Assembly (NCBI GenBank): GCA_031002005.1
Contig: JARYHS010009186.1
Span: 183,856,437 to 183,920,436, forward strand
Length of the DNA stretch: 64,000 bases
From: Vandiemenella viatica
Lineage: Eukaryota; Arthropoda; Insecta; Orthoptera; Morabidae
Reading direction: 5' to 3'
A program made the translations under genes and the position numbers. The notes under the pieces were generated by a model that was given only the letters and a program-made list of their open reading frames with translations, did no database searches and was not told the origin of the DNA. The number at the start of each line of letters is the position of its first letter. The stretch's first letter is position 1. Shown here one piece after another: positions 46,101-56,479 of the stretch.

Positions 46101-49042
46101 GAATAATATTTTTTATAAAGATTGCCCAATGACCTGAAAAAAGATATTTATTTATCTACTATCGTTTTCAAATTATGATCACATTTGAAAATATGCAATT
46201 ATCAATAAGAATTTAGATGATGCTGACGAATAAAAAAATGCTGTTCTTGAAAATTTCTTATTTGGTATAGAATATAAAATTCCCAACTACGTATGCGAAT
46301 ATGAGTATTGTATGCCTATATAAAAAAGAGACTATGTTGTGGACCATTTTCTCAAATGCAAATAATCAATTTGTATGAATAATTAATATGACGCCAAAGC
46401 AAATGATTTTTTAGTCTTATTTATTCTTCAGAACACGATTCACTTCACTCTCTGAAGCATCTTCAGCGATTTATTCTGTTGAGTGTGTGTAACAGATGTG
46501 ATTTTGATTTTCTTTGCAAAAACTTACACAGAGAAATTACGGTATAAATTTAAACTAATTTAAATTTACACTGTAGCGTATAAACACAAGAAAATGTAAG
46601 ACAGTGAAAATGTAAGCAAGTTTATTTTTGTACCATAATTTAGTCGTTTAAATTGTAGCCTAAAAGAAATAATTTCATATATGCACACTCAACATACAAT
46701 ATCGCTGAAGATGCTTCCGAAAATGAAGTGAAACGCGTTCTGAAAAATAAATATGAAATAAAAAATTTTGCTTCATTAATATTAATTATTCATACAAACT
46801 GAAAATAAAACTCGATTATACTGTCTGTGGACGTTTTTATGTTTTGTACAGAAATCAGCGACATAAATATTCTGCTAAATAATCATAGACAGAGAAGCAA
46901 ATTGCTACACATCACTTTTCTTTCTTTTAATTTAATTTCATTACGATGGAATACATACCCGTGTAGTAATTTCCAATATGCCGTTTTCTCATTTCATGCA
47001 TTTTTTTTAAAATCTTAAAATTCTTCAGAACTTTGCAAATTTAATTTTTTTAGTGTTTCTGCTATGATGTTAATGATCTATCTCAGTGATTTATTTCAAC
47101 CACTCATTCTCTTACCCACAACAGAACATTTTCCCACTTCCTTATGCCTGCAAACAATTGCCTGCTTATGGTCATGGACATCTGTTTCCTTCCATGTGTT
47201 ACACCTAATTCCCGTCCAATATACAACCAACCCTCGTCGCCAATATACTCCTTATACACTGCCAGCAATCTCCTCACCCTCATCCGTTTCAATTACTTCC
47301 ATATTAAGCACACTTAATTCAGAGCAAAATCTGCTTAGATTTCTACAGTTCAGTAAACAATCATTTCGTGATACCGTATTTTTTAATTTTAAAACCCTTT
47401 TCGATATTCATATTTATGATATAGTTTCAATATCTACAGCATTTTCTGGTTTAAAAATCACAGACGCCTTAATGTGCTATTTTCTAGTTTCATTAAGTCA
47501 GTGGTTTAAAATTTGGTTAAATACTTTGCTTATTTCAATACATTTCAATTTATGAATAAGATATTAGGTATGATAAGGTTTCAGTGAGCTATCAAATGCT
47601 TATTCCTAACCTTTACTACAATTGGCATTGGGAATGTTTTCATTTTAGATGAAATTTTCTCTGGAAATTACCGAGCGAGAACTTTTGTATTTCACGACGT
47701 TTCGGTGGCATTGGCGGAGAACGTCGTGCTATACAAACATTATCTCTCGTCTACTTTCCCGAGAAAATTTCATCTATATACAACGTCGAGAAAGCCTCCA
47801 CTCTTATATACGTTTTTATTTTGTTCGTGAAGCAAGGAAATTCTCAAATGGTGGTTACTTGGCACACAGTTTAGCAGTTAGGAATAAACTTTCTGTGTGC
47901 AATCATACGAATGTTTTGCTCAATACAGAATTAGTTGGAGCAATATATGTTTGTGTACATCGGTTCAGCGTGAACTTATTTCAGTTTCTGAACCATAAAT
48001 TCTGATATTGAATGTGTAATACCGTTTCGTTCACGTTCCTTCAAAAAATTGTAATAACCCCTAGGGTGTAGAAGTATAGACGTTAGTGACCTTCATATCA
48101 TCAGTCAGAATTAAATCTGAATTTCATCTTGGGTTGTGAGACATAACTCGCTGTCCCAGGCTTTGATCATTTACACTATGATTTTTCGCCAGTGACATTT
48201 ATACACTAGTGATGTTTATAGAAATTGCACGTTTTTAGGTCACTGCGTGGTTTTCACTTGCGATACTATATTTGATTTCGTAAGATTTTTAAGGGCAGGG
48301 CAGTTTCATTGGCAATCACGCAAAATGATTAACTTTAAATTCACATTTATTTAAAAAACTAATTGATACATCAGACTTCTCCTCAATGCTTACAGTTCAT
48401 ATACGAGACTATTTGTTATACAACGACGGTGTAACTTCCTCCTACATACAATTTTTAGTCATGGGTACTTACAAGGCGCTAGTGTATTTAAACAGGGCGA
48501 ACCATCTCGAACACTACAAAGAAATCGGCAGTTATCCCAGAAATCAATTTCTGAAGATCAATTTGAACATTCGGCTATCATCAAATCCATTTTCAGACTA
48601 AATTTAGCTTTCTTACATCAAGCATTCTAAACATTATTAACTGCACAAAATGGTAATTATTTTAAGCGATAATACAAAACAATTAAAAGGTTCTGAATTT
48701 TACATTAAAATTAAAATATAGATGGTATTTAACGAATCTAAGCTCCCAATAATTAACTTTCAGTTAAAAATTCAATATTAACATTAAATAAGAATTATTA
48801 CAAATTCATTTAATAATATTTCGGAGCGTTATTCAAAACAATTCCACAAAATATCACATATCCACAAAACTCTCTTCCATAACTTAAGTAAATAGCTAGT
48901 TCGTCTCCTTATTTGAATGAAATCGTTAACTAAAGTAGTTATAATGAGAAGAAACAAGGTGATGGCTGCATTAGGTCTCACCATACTGAGCGCTGGTCAG
49001 AGCGACGACCAGAGTGGAGACGAAGGCGAACTGCAGGCTCAT
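36988..49042 (-). CDS. Takeout-like / juvenile-hormone-binding-protein family gene (six exons)
   Basis: Secreted JHBP-domain protein of about 265 residues, the usual size for takeout-like insect proteins. Such proteins bind hydrophobic ligands in haemolymph or sensory tissue; the ligand here is unknown. Coding exons are 49,042-48,982; 45,002-44,901; 42,672-42,528; about 41,032-40,896; 39,217-39,064; 37,187-36,988. Visible signs are an N-terminal signal peptide (MSLQFAFVSTLVVALTSA), the conserved cysteine pair in CPADSPDLNSC, the VPYLARG|VPSIG junction typical of the family, GLANAVIDG, VDGD...GVPIRGNGF and the C-terminal SYDTLFAG. Two oddities are a one-base insertion in exon 5 (about 39,194) and an exon 4 start lacking a clean in-phase AG acceptor. 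Assembly errors are the simplest explanation, otherwise the gene is damaged. Confidence 0.88.
37290..37990 (+). repeat. Interspersed repeat, related to 45.15-46.08 kb
   Basis: Blocks such as ATCACGATACTATTCTACCA...GAATC...AGAGAA and TTGTCAATTTTCATTAAG...GAAAACGTAACA align in the same order and strand with 45.27-45.50 kb. The T(G/T)TCAA(A/T)TT..CAT..A..TCG sequence style is common in insect LINE 3' regions, but I cannot name the family. The interior also holds an unrelated A-rich segment. Confidence 0.55.
39064..39217 (-). CDS. Takeout-like exon 5 (one-base frameshift)
   Basis: Bounded by TTTGCAG and GTACGT. The downstream frame gives GQPITGPNGQTFLDITSASV and FYNNFPPLG, as expected for the family. 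The upstream frame from exon 4 gives NGAQVDVT. They disagree by one base near 39,190-39,196; without it, length and phase would fit both neighbours. Confidence 0.8.
39974..40676. mobile_element. mariner/IS630-like transposon remnant in intron 4
   Basis: Inverted ends of about 60 bp: TACAGAGTATTTAAAAAAAA on the left and TTTTTTTTAACACCCTGTA on the right, each followed inward by (A/T)-rich sequence and AGGAGGTGA, with TA dinucleotides outside. The interior plus-strand translation, DIQDLPRRFQSVR to DGRHIADLL, resembles the C-terminal end of IS630/mariner-type transposases. Without the nested SINE the element is about 460 bp, so it is an internally deleted copy. Confidence 0.65.
40083..40325 (-). 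mobile_element. tRNA-derived SINE, family B, nested in the mariner-like element
   Basis: The tRNA-like head is on the minus strand: A box TAGCGTAGGGG near 40,310 and B box GGTTCGAGTCC near 40,265. The tail is the T-run at 40,081-40,088. A perfect 11-bp target-site duplication CTTCCGGAGTT lies at 40,072-40,082 and 40,326-40,336. Its body differs from family A. Confidence 0.88.
40896..41032 (-). CDS. Takeout-like exon 4
   Basis: Encodes VDLAGNTIRIQSHVPAPLVV and GVPIRGNGFYRLTT, the central beta-strand region of JHBP proteins, and ends at GTAAGTGG. The 5' boundary is uncertain: the only nearby AG (ending at 41,031) would put the exon out of frame with exon 3, while the in-frame start at 41,032 is preceded by TG. 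A one-base assembly error at the junction would explain this. Confidence 0.78.
41775..41900 (+). repeat. tRNA-like SINE head, family C
   Basis: GGTCTGGTAGTTAGCGC followed about 35 bp later by GGTTCGAATCTCC fits a tRNA-type A and B box pair. A GC-rich tail follows and fades near 41,900. No target duplication was found. A decayed SINE is more likely than a functional tRNA because no complete cloverleaf is visible. Confidence 0.55.
42013..42126. repeat. Tandem duplication, 57-bp unit, two copies
   Basis: CCAAAGACCTT...CTGCCTCTATGATCAATCA...AAAAATACA is repeated from 42,070 with about seven differences. It is a local duplication in intron 3 of the takeout-like gene. Confidence 0.85.
42528..42672 (-). 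CDS. Takeout-like exon 3
   Basis: A 145-bp exon starting after CTGCAG and ending at GTAAGA, phase 1 in and phase 2 out. It encodes VPSIGAAPTDPLQKLPPL and FEFHMDNIVIKGLANAVIDG, matching the family's G(I/V)P..G...DPL and L.N..V.GL.N segments. Confidence 0.88.
43584..44307 (-). mobile_element. Short hAT remnant in intron 2
   Basis: Begins CAGTGGTGGCCAAACTTTT at 43,584, a hAT-type end, and finishes in CGGGCCGCGGATTGGCCATC, loosely its inverted partner. TCTAGTC lies at both edges (43,577-43,583 and 44,308-44,314), consistent with most of an 8-bp target duplication. Minus-strand fragments DFDFLIDIISHLNNLNIRL and GWKVDYTKKVQAMYEAELNL recall the hAT transposases of the GTF2IRD2/ZBED group. Only two short pieces survive. 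Confidence 0.6.
44901..45002 (-). CDS. Takeout-like exon 2
   Basis: A 102-bp exon bounded by TTGTTGCAG and GTAAGG, in and out in phase 1. It carries TCPADSPDLNSCVRAAIQQL then VPYLARG, with the two cysteines that form the conserved N-terminal disulphide of the JHBP fold. Confidence 0.88.
45150..46076 (+). repeat. Interspersed repeat with an inverted tRNA-like segment
   Basis: Starts near CTAGCTCGTACCCGCGACTT and ends in ACATTCATC then a TATATATA run before AGATTTTG, an end style common to insect interspersed repeats. It aligns with 37.29-37.99 kb. Within it, 45,761-45,835 in reverse gives TAGCTCAGTGGCTAAAGC and GGTTCAAATCTCC, a tRNA-like A/B box pair, so it may be a composite or carry a nested SINE head. 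It lies in intron 1. Confidence 0.6.
46366..46801. mobile_element. Foldback element with ~145-bp inverted arms
   Basis: The left arm 46,366-46,510 and the inverted right arm 46,660-46,801 align with modest divergence (shared TTTGTATGAATAATTAATAT, then CTGAAGATGC-type sequence). The AT-rich centre is about 150 bp. Each arm carries CTGAAGA - stem - GAA, the same pattern as the end of the Penelope-like element at 52.0 kb. No protein is encoded. It lies in intron 1. Confidence 0.7.
47104..47300 (-). pseudogene. Possible CR1-like LINE fragment
   Basis: The minus-strand peptide MKRMRVRRLLAVYKEYIGDE parallels RRRMRKVMGVYRAYIDDEAR of the LINE at 55.4 kb (R-x-M-R, VY+xYI-x-DE). Only about 60 codons are open. 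The resemblance is short and could be coincidental. Confidence 0.35.
47646..47776. repeat. 131-bp near-complete palindrome (hairpin)
   Basis: TAGATGAAATTTTCTC at 47,646-47,661 is perfectly inverted at 47,761-47,776, and the pairing continues inward at roughly 80% to the centre, including CACGACGTT/AACGTCGTG. A transcript would fold into one long hairpin. It sits in intron 1 of the takeout-like gene and may be a tiny MITE with TA-like flanks. Confidence 0.8.
48982..49042 (-). CDS. Takeout-like exon 1 (signal peptide)
   Basis: The ATG at 49,042-49,040 opens a hydrophobic leader, MSLQFAFVSTLVVALTSA, with a likely cleavage after Ala-Gln or Ser-Ala. The exon ends in phase 1 at a GTGAGA donor. The TATA box 50 bp upstream supports this start. 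Confidence 0.85.
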
Positions 49043-49090
49043 CGTGCTGTGTGTGGCAGTATTCACTGTGCCGACCAATGGTCACAGCTA

Positions 49091-49099
49091 CTATTTATA
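49091..49099 (-). promoter_or_regulatory. TATA box of the takeout-like gene
   Basis: TATAAATAG on the minus strand, about 50 bp upstream of the ATG at 49,042, giving a short 5' leader with a start near 49,065. Confidence 0.7.
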
Positions 49100-49119
49100 C
49101 AGCGAGGGTTCCTGCTATG

Positions 49120-51950
49120 TCGGCCGCTTACCTTGTTTCATGAAGGAAAAAAAAATCTCTCTCCGACACCGTTGCTTCGATAACAAATCCGCAGTTACAC
49201 AAACAACCGCAAAACAAGTTACTTTAGCCACTCCTTCATTTATCCCACCTGTCATTCCCACCTACTTGGCCTTGCGCAGACTCCAGGTTTCCTTTGGTAT
49301 AGCCGTTTACATATACTGCGAACAGCTAATGTCTTTATTCTGCAAATAGTATATCAGGAAAAATCACACCAGAAATCAGTGTACAAAAACACATTAACGT
49401 ATTTTATTCTTCATCAATGTGACAAAATTATTTATCTTAAGTACTAGCGCACCATGATTTTATATTAAGACTCACCATACAAAGCCACATCGTAAATCAC
49501 AAAGAAAATATTCAGAGTCTGCTCAGATAAATCTACATCCGAAGACGGCTATCAAAATAGCTTTTTAACCATGGTTTAACACGGAAAGAACAAGGATCCT
49601 AAAATATTAACTGTCTGCGTTGGGAAAATTGATGGGTATTTTTCAATAGCTCCTCATGAATTTCTGAGCTACATATTTCACACTAACATGGGTATTTTTG
49701 GCTCAAATTAAACGCCATTTATAGCTGCTGTTGAAATCGCGCTATGCATGCTCTTTACTTTGATGATTAAGAAAATCAGAACAAGATAACATCACTACCA
49801 TAACAAAATTTATATTTTGAAACGGTTTCGGAAAAAAATTTAGTTCAGTAATAAAATCTTTAGTTTATGTTCCTTCAAGCACAAAAAGGAAGAAAATTAG
49901 AGAATTATTATATGGGTGAATTCTGCTAGGCAGGAATAAAATTATTACGAGGCTTGCGGATTAGTTCGTGGCCTTAAACTGATGCAAAAGAGTAAAAAGA
50001 AAAAATTTCTGGACTGTTTTCAAACACAGTCCCTTCTGAGCTCACTCACCTCTTCAACGGCGTTTCAATGGTTTCATGCCTTTCACGGAAAAGGATTTCT
50101 CAACTTAAAAAAAAAAAAAAAAAAAATTAGATTGCAGTTCATATGATGCCTTCATCTGACTTCAGAATTGAGTCAGACCGAAACATCACTTTCAGTGTGA
50201 CTCGGAGCATTGTTCCCAAGAAACAGCTCTCTTCTTGACACCTTACAGTCTTACATTATCTTTTTTTCCTTTACAGCCCCTCGCTGTTGCTTCATGTGAT
50301 GATGCCAAGCACTACTGTGGTAGTATATATACTTTACAGTGTTGTTTATGTTGTATGGAATGAGAGATAAAGAAGGGAGAGGTTTAAACCCAATATCTAC
50401 CCATTCAGCCCTATTCTTCAGAAGATTACTTTTGTATTTACAAGCTAAAGAAAATTCAAATGCGTTCGCCGACGTTTTCTATATCTAAATTATTTATTTG
50501 TACATACTCATGAGAAATGCCTACATTTGACCAAAATATCAGTAACCAAATCGTGGAGTTCATCAACGTCGTTGGCCAAGAGTCGTTGGCGAATCTCACC
50601 TTATTAAGTCTTCTGTCAATTATTCTTATTCTTTTTCTGCCCAGTCTAGCTATAACATTGTCATCTCCAAGACGCATTCAAATTATGAAATATTCCCTTA
50701 ATCCATTAAATTAATTTCCACATAGAATTATTGAACAAACTACGTGACTAGTAACGAAATAAAAGAAATGGTCCCTTCAAAAAGGATCAGAAGATATTAA
50801 AATCTAAATTTAGACACAGTTTCTTCTTTTCTTCAGTACAATGCATATTCTTCAGGATGGCATTACTCTGATTTAATTAAATAAATGAATTCTTGTTATA
50901 TTGAAATATTGAGTGCAATAAAATGTCACAGTGAACTTCTAGGAAGGTAATAAGTAGTTACTAATCGACAGTGCTTAAAGTTGCCAGTACGTGCTGACTG
51001 AACTGAAATTACACAGTTTTATCAACGTTCTTTCGTCCTACAAATGGTAGGAATGTATGCAGAAGATCGAAACCTAATTAATAAGTAATCAACATTTGTA
51101 AGAACAAAAGGCGTAACAGAATTTAAATAACTCCACTTCAGTGGGTTCCTACTTTCAGCATTCTGTAGTAATTGTCGTAAACATTTTTTTGGAACTCACG
51201 TCTGTGAATCCAGTTTCGTTACACAACACAAGGACGGGTCTAACTTGTCATGGTAATGGGACGGGGTGTTACGTACTTAGAAAGTAAAGGGAATTGTTAC
51301 AAAAAGAAACGCATTGGATAAAAAAATAATAAAAAAATAGCCGGTTGTCCTTCTGCTTCAAGGGAAAACCTGCAAATTTTTTCTCAGAATGTCACGCACA
51401 TACTGCTTCAACAGGTACCGTTTATTTGTAGTCTGGTTATATAAAACTACTGTTTCTTTTAAATTAGACTCAGTTTTAATGATTTAATCAAAAAGGGCTG
51501 CCTATTCAAGCTGTGTACTGCACTACCCCTTTCCTAGTGCACAAAACGTACCCTTATTCTGTTAACTGTGGGTTGTAAAATTCTTGAGACCTAGCAGTTC
51601 CTTATCTTGGAGCTAAATTTGTAATTATTCCGTTTCCTCAGTTTGTAACTTAAAATGCTTAAACATTCACAGTCAATAACACACCCAGTGATATCAGGCC
51701 TAGAACATAGCCAGTTTCAAAGACCAGTAACAGATTAATTTAAAAGTCAGATTAAAATGAACCTTACTTTTACTGTATAAACTGCAGCTTGTATAATCTC
51801 CCTTTTTAGTCATGAAACTGAGTTTCTAATCGTATCATTTTCAATGTATATGACGTAAGATATGTCAACTCCAAAATGAACATTGCACCACATTACGCAG
51901 ACAAGAGACAAAGTCTTTTAAGAGAAGGATTAAAGTACATGATTTATAAC
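49120..51950. other. AT-rich sequence upstream of the takeout-like gene
   Basis: Beyond the promoter I see no exon or named element. A 20-nt poly(A) run lies near 50,107-50,126. Open frames are short. Confidence 0.45.
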
Positions 51951-51961
51951 TTTACATGCTA

Positions 51962-52620
51962 TGCGACGTCGTTTATTGGGTTATCTAAGCTTTCGGCTGT
52001 TATACTCCAGCCTTCTTCAGAGATACTGTTTATACTTATCTTCACATAGCAACAGTCGCCAAGCATCGCAGAGGAAAAGGCCGCTATCCTCGCTGATGTT
52101 GTTGGAATTCCTTAAGATTTCTGCCGCCTCTTTCACACGTCGAGGCCACCACTGGTCTTCTCTCCACAGCAGCCTCGTGTCTTGAAATTTTATTTCATGC
52201 CCGGTGTTAATAGCATGGCGAACGACGGCAGATTTGTAGCTGTTGTTATATTTGTAGTTTTATATGTTCTTTTAGTCTCTCCGCCACAGTGCGACCTGTC
52301 TCTCCGATGTATACACAGCCACAGCTGCAGGGGATTTCGTAAACACCCGTACGTTGGTGTGGGTGTAATCTGTCTTTTACCCTGGATAATGACTGGCCAA
52401 GTTTGCAGTGATCTTTATATACGATTCGCGCCTCCACCCGCTTAAACAGTTTCCCAATCCGATCAGTGATAGCACGTATGTATGGAAGACAGTCGAAATT
52501 TCTTGGCACATTGGTATCATGAAATAAGCTGACGTCTTCCATGGGTTTTTTAGGTCTGGAGGCGGTGGCTCGAATATTTTTTAAAGAGTTTCCATTTCTT
52601 CCTTCAGACTTTCCGAGTCA
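51962..52620 (-). mobile_element. Penelope-like element, GIY-YIG end
   Basis: The C-terminal part of a Penelope-like retroelement. The open segment 52,542-52,246 carries CLPYIRAITDRIGKLFKRV (connector region), then the GIY-YIG nuclease core VYEIPCSC and VYIGETGRTVAERLKEH with its tyrosines, arginine and glutamate. The next 200 bp in another frame contain SAVVRHAINTGHEI and further family-typical text (KEAAEILRN, DAWRLLL). The reverse transcriptase is missing, so this is a 5'-truncated copy, with at least one frameshift near 52.24 kb. Confidence 0.88.
51984..52025 (-). ncRNA. Hammerhead-like motif at the Penelope-like 3' end
   Basis: On the minus strand: TATCT, CTGAAGA, one extra A, GGCTG, a loop, CAGCC, GAA, AGCT, T, AGATA. 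CTGAAGA and GAA match the conserved hammerhead core (CUGANGA ... GAA). GGCTG/CAGCC would be stem II and TATCT/AGATA stem I. AGCT is self-complementary, as expected for stem III in dimer-type ribozymes. Penelope-like elements are known to carry hammerheads. The extra A before stem II is not canonical, so activity is doubtful. Confidence 0.4.
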
Positions 52621-52639
52621 CATACTGTCCTCGCTCTTA

Positions 52640-54690
52640 AATTCAGTGATGTTAATACCCCTCTCTTCGTTGCCGGGTGATGGTGCGACATGGCGTGCAG
52701 ATATCTATACTATTACATAGTGAAGTTAGTGAGAAAGCTCGACTCCCCTCGGAATTATTGAGTGTAATTGTTTTTGACTTTAGTAGATATTAAAACAGGA
52801 CCAAGACTGTGACCCGTTGTCAGTAAAGATGTGAACTACGTCTTTCAGTGTTACGTAAGTTAGAATACAGCAGTACATTAAATGGCTTACACTGTGGAAC
52901 AACTGTGTTTTATTCGCCTCCGCCCATATATGAATGTTTCATGTACTGGCCAGCATTTTGATGGCAATGAGCACGGTCACTCCGCAATCCAGTTTGAATA
53001 CAGTATGCTGTACTACGCATTAATACGGTGTATATTTACTTCGGTGAGTTGTCCAGGCTGCCTTATACAGCAGCACCAACATTTGGTGAATTCACTGATG
53101 TGTAACAGCAAGAAAGAAGTTAAATTGTAATGCGATGCACCAGAAGTAGCTCTTTAGCCTAGTAATTACTGCAGGTCTTTTCCAAATTCGATGCCACTGG
53201 TGTCGGTTGAAGATTTATGTCTTCAGGTATCAAACTTTATTGACGATTCTTTTTCCGTTTTCAAACCCGAATATATATTACAGGTTCTGTTGTGGAGATA
53301 CTTTGTTAATGAAGCTTCTTCGTAATACGTTCAGCTAAAATACTTCGAGGAAAACCTTTTATCATAGTGACAAACTTTTTAGACGTTGCATCATAGACTG
53401 ACGAATCAAAAGGCTTACTAACAAATTTGATTCTATACTATAACCGTATTAAAACCGCAAGGTATACGATTCTAATCTTCATATGCCAAGTTAAAATACA
53501 AATCACAGTTGTTTTTTAAGTTTTTGATATTATTAAAGTGACATTTTCACTTTATTTTTCCTGTGAAGAGTTACATAATTGCTATTATAATTTATTATTT
53601 TGGTTTTGATGAATTTATTTGATAGTTATAATTAAAAGTTACTGCTACATTGGACTGAATGCGTAGAGAGAGCTTCGAGGAATGCTAGAAGGAGTAGCCA
53701 TCATTCAAAATTATCGTATCTTTAATTTCTTAAGATATCATTGTGGGCTATAGTTAAGCTACAGGTAGACTCAGATCCTAATGTTGCTGCACTAACCATC
53801 ATGTGCCTTTGCTGAGAAAACTATATTCACCAAGGATGATGCTGAGAAGTATGTCTATTTTTCTCCATACATAACAATTTAGTTAAATATATTAATGTTA
53901 ATCCATATGGAATTTGAGAGGATGCAATTCAATTGGCTGAAAGTATTTCAATAGAACGTTAAGGGCAAGTTGTTAACTTTCAGGACTGTAATCTGGGGGA
54001 ATGTGCTTCGATCCTCGTTCGAGATATTTTTGAACACAGATGATAATATCTGACATAGTGCGTGATGATTCAATTATCCATTTATGACTACAAATCAACA
54101 GCTTGGATTGGGAATTGCAGTCGTACTGAAGTAGGTTTCTACGCACTTTCTTCTCTGATCCTTTCTTATAAGCACCGTCCCCTCAAAAATTCAAATAAAT
54201 GAGCTATTACGCATTCTTCACAATAATATAACTTCCAACGCCATGTCAAAAATTATGATAAAATTTACAAAATAACAGAATTTATTTTTTGACAACAATA
54301 TTGGTGCACAACGAAGACGAATGTCAACCAAATACATTAATGAAATAATACAAATCATTATTAGCCTAAGATCAGGCTACATGATTTCACCGTCCATCTG
54401 ATATTTGATTGAGATGGAATTGAAATGTATAATTATTAATGGCAGAATACGATTCTTCCGTGGTACCTATCAAAATATGGTCATAAGTATTTTTAATTAA
54501 ATTTAAAAAAAAACGTTCACTTGTTTTTTAAATAAATTATAATTCATTTCAAAGACAGACATGTAAAGAACATAAAGCGTGACTGCTGATACAGTGTGAC
54601 AGACGGTGTGTTGCGCTCTCGCTCGCTCTTGCATATCTTAGTAAATAAGTTAAAAACTATTGGAGTGGATGAGAAAGTGATTTTCTTGGT
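52640..54690. other. AT-rich intergenic sequence
   Basis: No exon, RNA gene or repeat family recognised between the Penelope-like and CR1-like fragments. Confidence 0.45.
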
Positions 54691-55660
54691 AGAAGAATTT
54701 TAAAAGGTAAAAAACAGAAAGTTAGGATAGGAAATGCAGTTTCAAAAGAAGTGAAAGTAAAAGGGGAGTGCCGCAGGGTAGCGTATGGGACCATTGCTAT
54801 TCATTATTCTAATGAATAATTGATTTGATTCTTTACTATCTGAAATTAGAGTGTTTGTAGATGACACAATGTTATATAAAAGGATCAAAACGGTAGAGGA
54901 CTGTCAACAGTTGCAGGGTGATCTGGACAGGATATCTAGTTGGGTTGGTGAACATGGGATGAAGATAAATGCAAAGAAGGGTCATCTTATTAGATACACT
55001 AATAAAAACAAAAGGTTAATTATGATTATAAGGTGGGGAAAGAATTTCTTGTTGAGGACTTGAAATTTAAATATCTTGGCATTACATTTGATAACAAACT
55101 TAACTGGGCAGGATACATTGGACCGGTGGTAGGAAAAGGTTTCAAAATTCTGCAGTTGTTAGAGAGAATAATGAGGGGATGTACGAGAGAACTAAAGGAA
55201 TTGGGTTACAAAACATTTGTCAGACCATTGCTCGAATATGGTAGAGTAGTATGGGACCCACATTTTGCGTATCAAATACAGGAGTTGGAGGGCGTGCAAA
55301 AAAGGGCTGCTAGATTTGTTTCTGAAAATTATAGCAGAATGCAATCAGTGACAGATATGATAAAGGAGGTAGAATGGGATTCATTGCAAGACAGGAGGAG
55401 GATGAGGAAGGTCATGGGAGTGTACAGGGCGTATATCGATGATGAGGCACGGAAAGAAAGATATTACTGTAGGTATGAAAAGTAGTGCATGCAAGGGAAG
55501 AAGCCACAAGGGTGTGGGAAGATTCTATTTTTTTTGGGTAAGGCTGTCAGGGATTGGATTAAGTTACCAAGGGAAATAATGAATAATTTACCAAAAATGC
55601 TGAAAGAATTAAGAGTTAAAATTTGTAGAGGGCAAATGTAGGTAATCCGGCAAGATCGTA
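54690..55660 (+). pseudogene. CR1/Jockey-clade LINE reverse transcriptase fragment
   Basis: Near 54,760 the translation gives a GVPQGSV-type motif. The catalytic aspartates appear as FVDDTMLY (54,851-54,880). Then come HGMKINAKKG, the thumb motif FKYLGITFDNKLNWAGYI, and the C-terminal signature KTFVRPLLEYGRVVWDPHF with KRAARFVSENY. The frame shifts at about 55,050 and stops at 55,485, after which WIKLPREIMNN-type sequence continues. The N-terminal half and endonuclease are missing, as in 5'-truncated LINEs. Confidence 0.85.
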
Positions 55661-55789
55661 TTCTGTTACTAATCATTATACATAAAAATTACTTTTCAAT
55701 CAAATAACAAATAGACACAGAAAACATGCAGCCAGATATTTTACCAAATTTTCATTACTAATAAAACATGTTCGGAATTTAATTTCCGT

Positions 55790-56215
55790 TTGAGATCGAA
55801 CCAAGAACTATACGACAAGTTTGAAAAGGTATGAAACACAACTAAGAAAAAGAGATTAGTTTCTATGGACACATCAAGAGTATTGAACCAAAAAAATGGC
55901 AAGAGGAAATACTCAACTTTCAAGAGAACAGGATGACTCAAGTTCCATGGGTGAAGGAGGTCCATCAGGTTCTGAAATGATGTGGGATCAGCATGGAAGA
56001 CATAAAAGAAAGGGAATTATTCAGAGGAAAAATTGCGGAGGTAAAGGATCTGACTGAAGAAAAACCAATCAGGAAAAAGAGGGCATTTTCTGAGGAAGAA
56101 AAAGAAAGAGTGAGCCAGAGAATGAAAGAATACTGGCGACGGGGGAAGGAAACTGAGAAGAGGAAATGAAGTTGCGTAGTCGTAGTCCATAGATGGCTGG
56201 GAAAAAAAAAAAGAT
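55790..56215 (+). pseudogene. Second LINE 3' fragment (FYGHIK type)
   Basis: The plus-strand frame holds ISFYGHIKSIEPKKW and PWVKEVHQVLK, a stop, then CGISMEDIKERELFRGKIAE and a charged tail, ending with an A-run at 56,203-56,213. This order is typical of the extreme C-terminus of several insect LINE ORF2 proteins, with a GHI motif and a short helical tail. It is distinct from the CR1-like fragment just upstream. Confidence 0.6.
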
Positions 56216-56404
56216 TCAGCAGATATCGTTTACGGTTTAGTTTTAATTTATCTTTTATATGGCAATCGATCTATGCTACAATTCAGTCAGCGAGTTGTTT
56301 TTGTTTTCACTGTATCAAAAAAAAAAAAAAAAGAGGATAATATTTGGTACGCTTACATGTACTGCAGTTTTTAGGAAATTACACATATAGCTAAAACCAT
56401 TAAA

Positions 56405-56472
56405 GACTAAGGTAGGATTCAAACAGGCGTCTCCTACAAGGCGAAGCCAGAACGATAACCCAACCCTGTGAG
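56405..56472 (-). repeat. tRNA-like fragment
   Basis: The plus strand shows GGATTCAAACAGGCGTCTCC, complementary to a B box, followed by AACGATAACCCAACC in the A-box position. It is a weak decayed SINE head. No cloverleaf was found. Confidence 0.35.
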
Positions 56473-56479
56473 AATAGGC

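Noticed and set aside
50100..50200. Another hammerhead-like end (CTGACTTCAG...GTCAGACCGAAAC)
   Set aside because: A stem can be drawn but the CUGANGA core is absent, so it does not match the motif seen at 46.7 and 52.0 kb.
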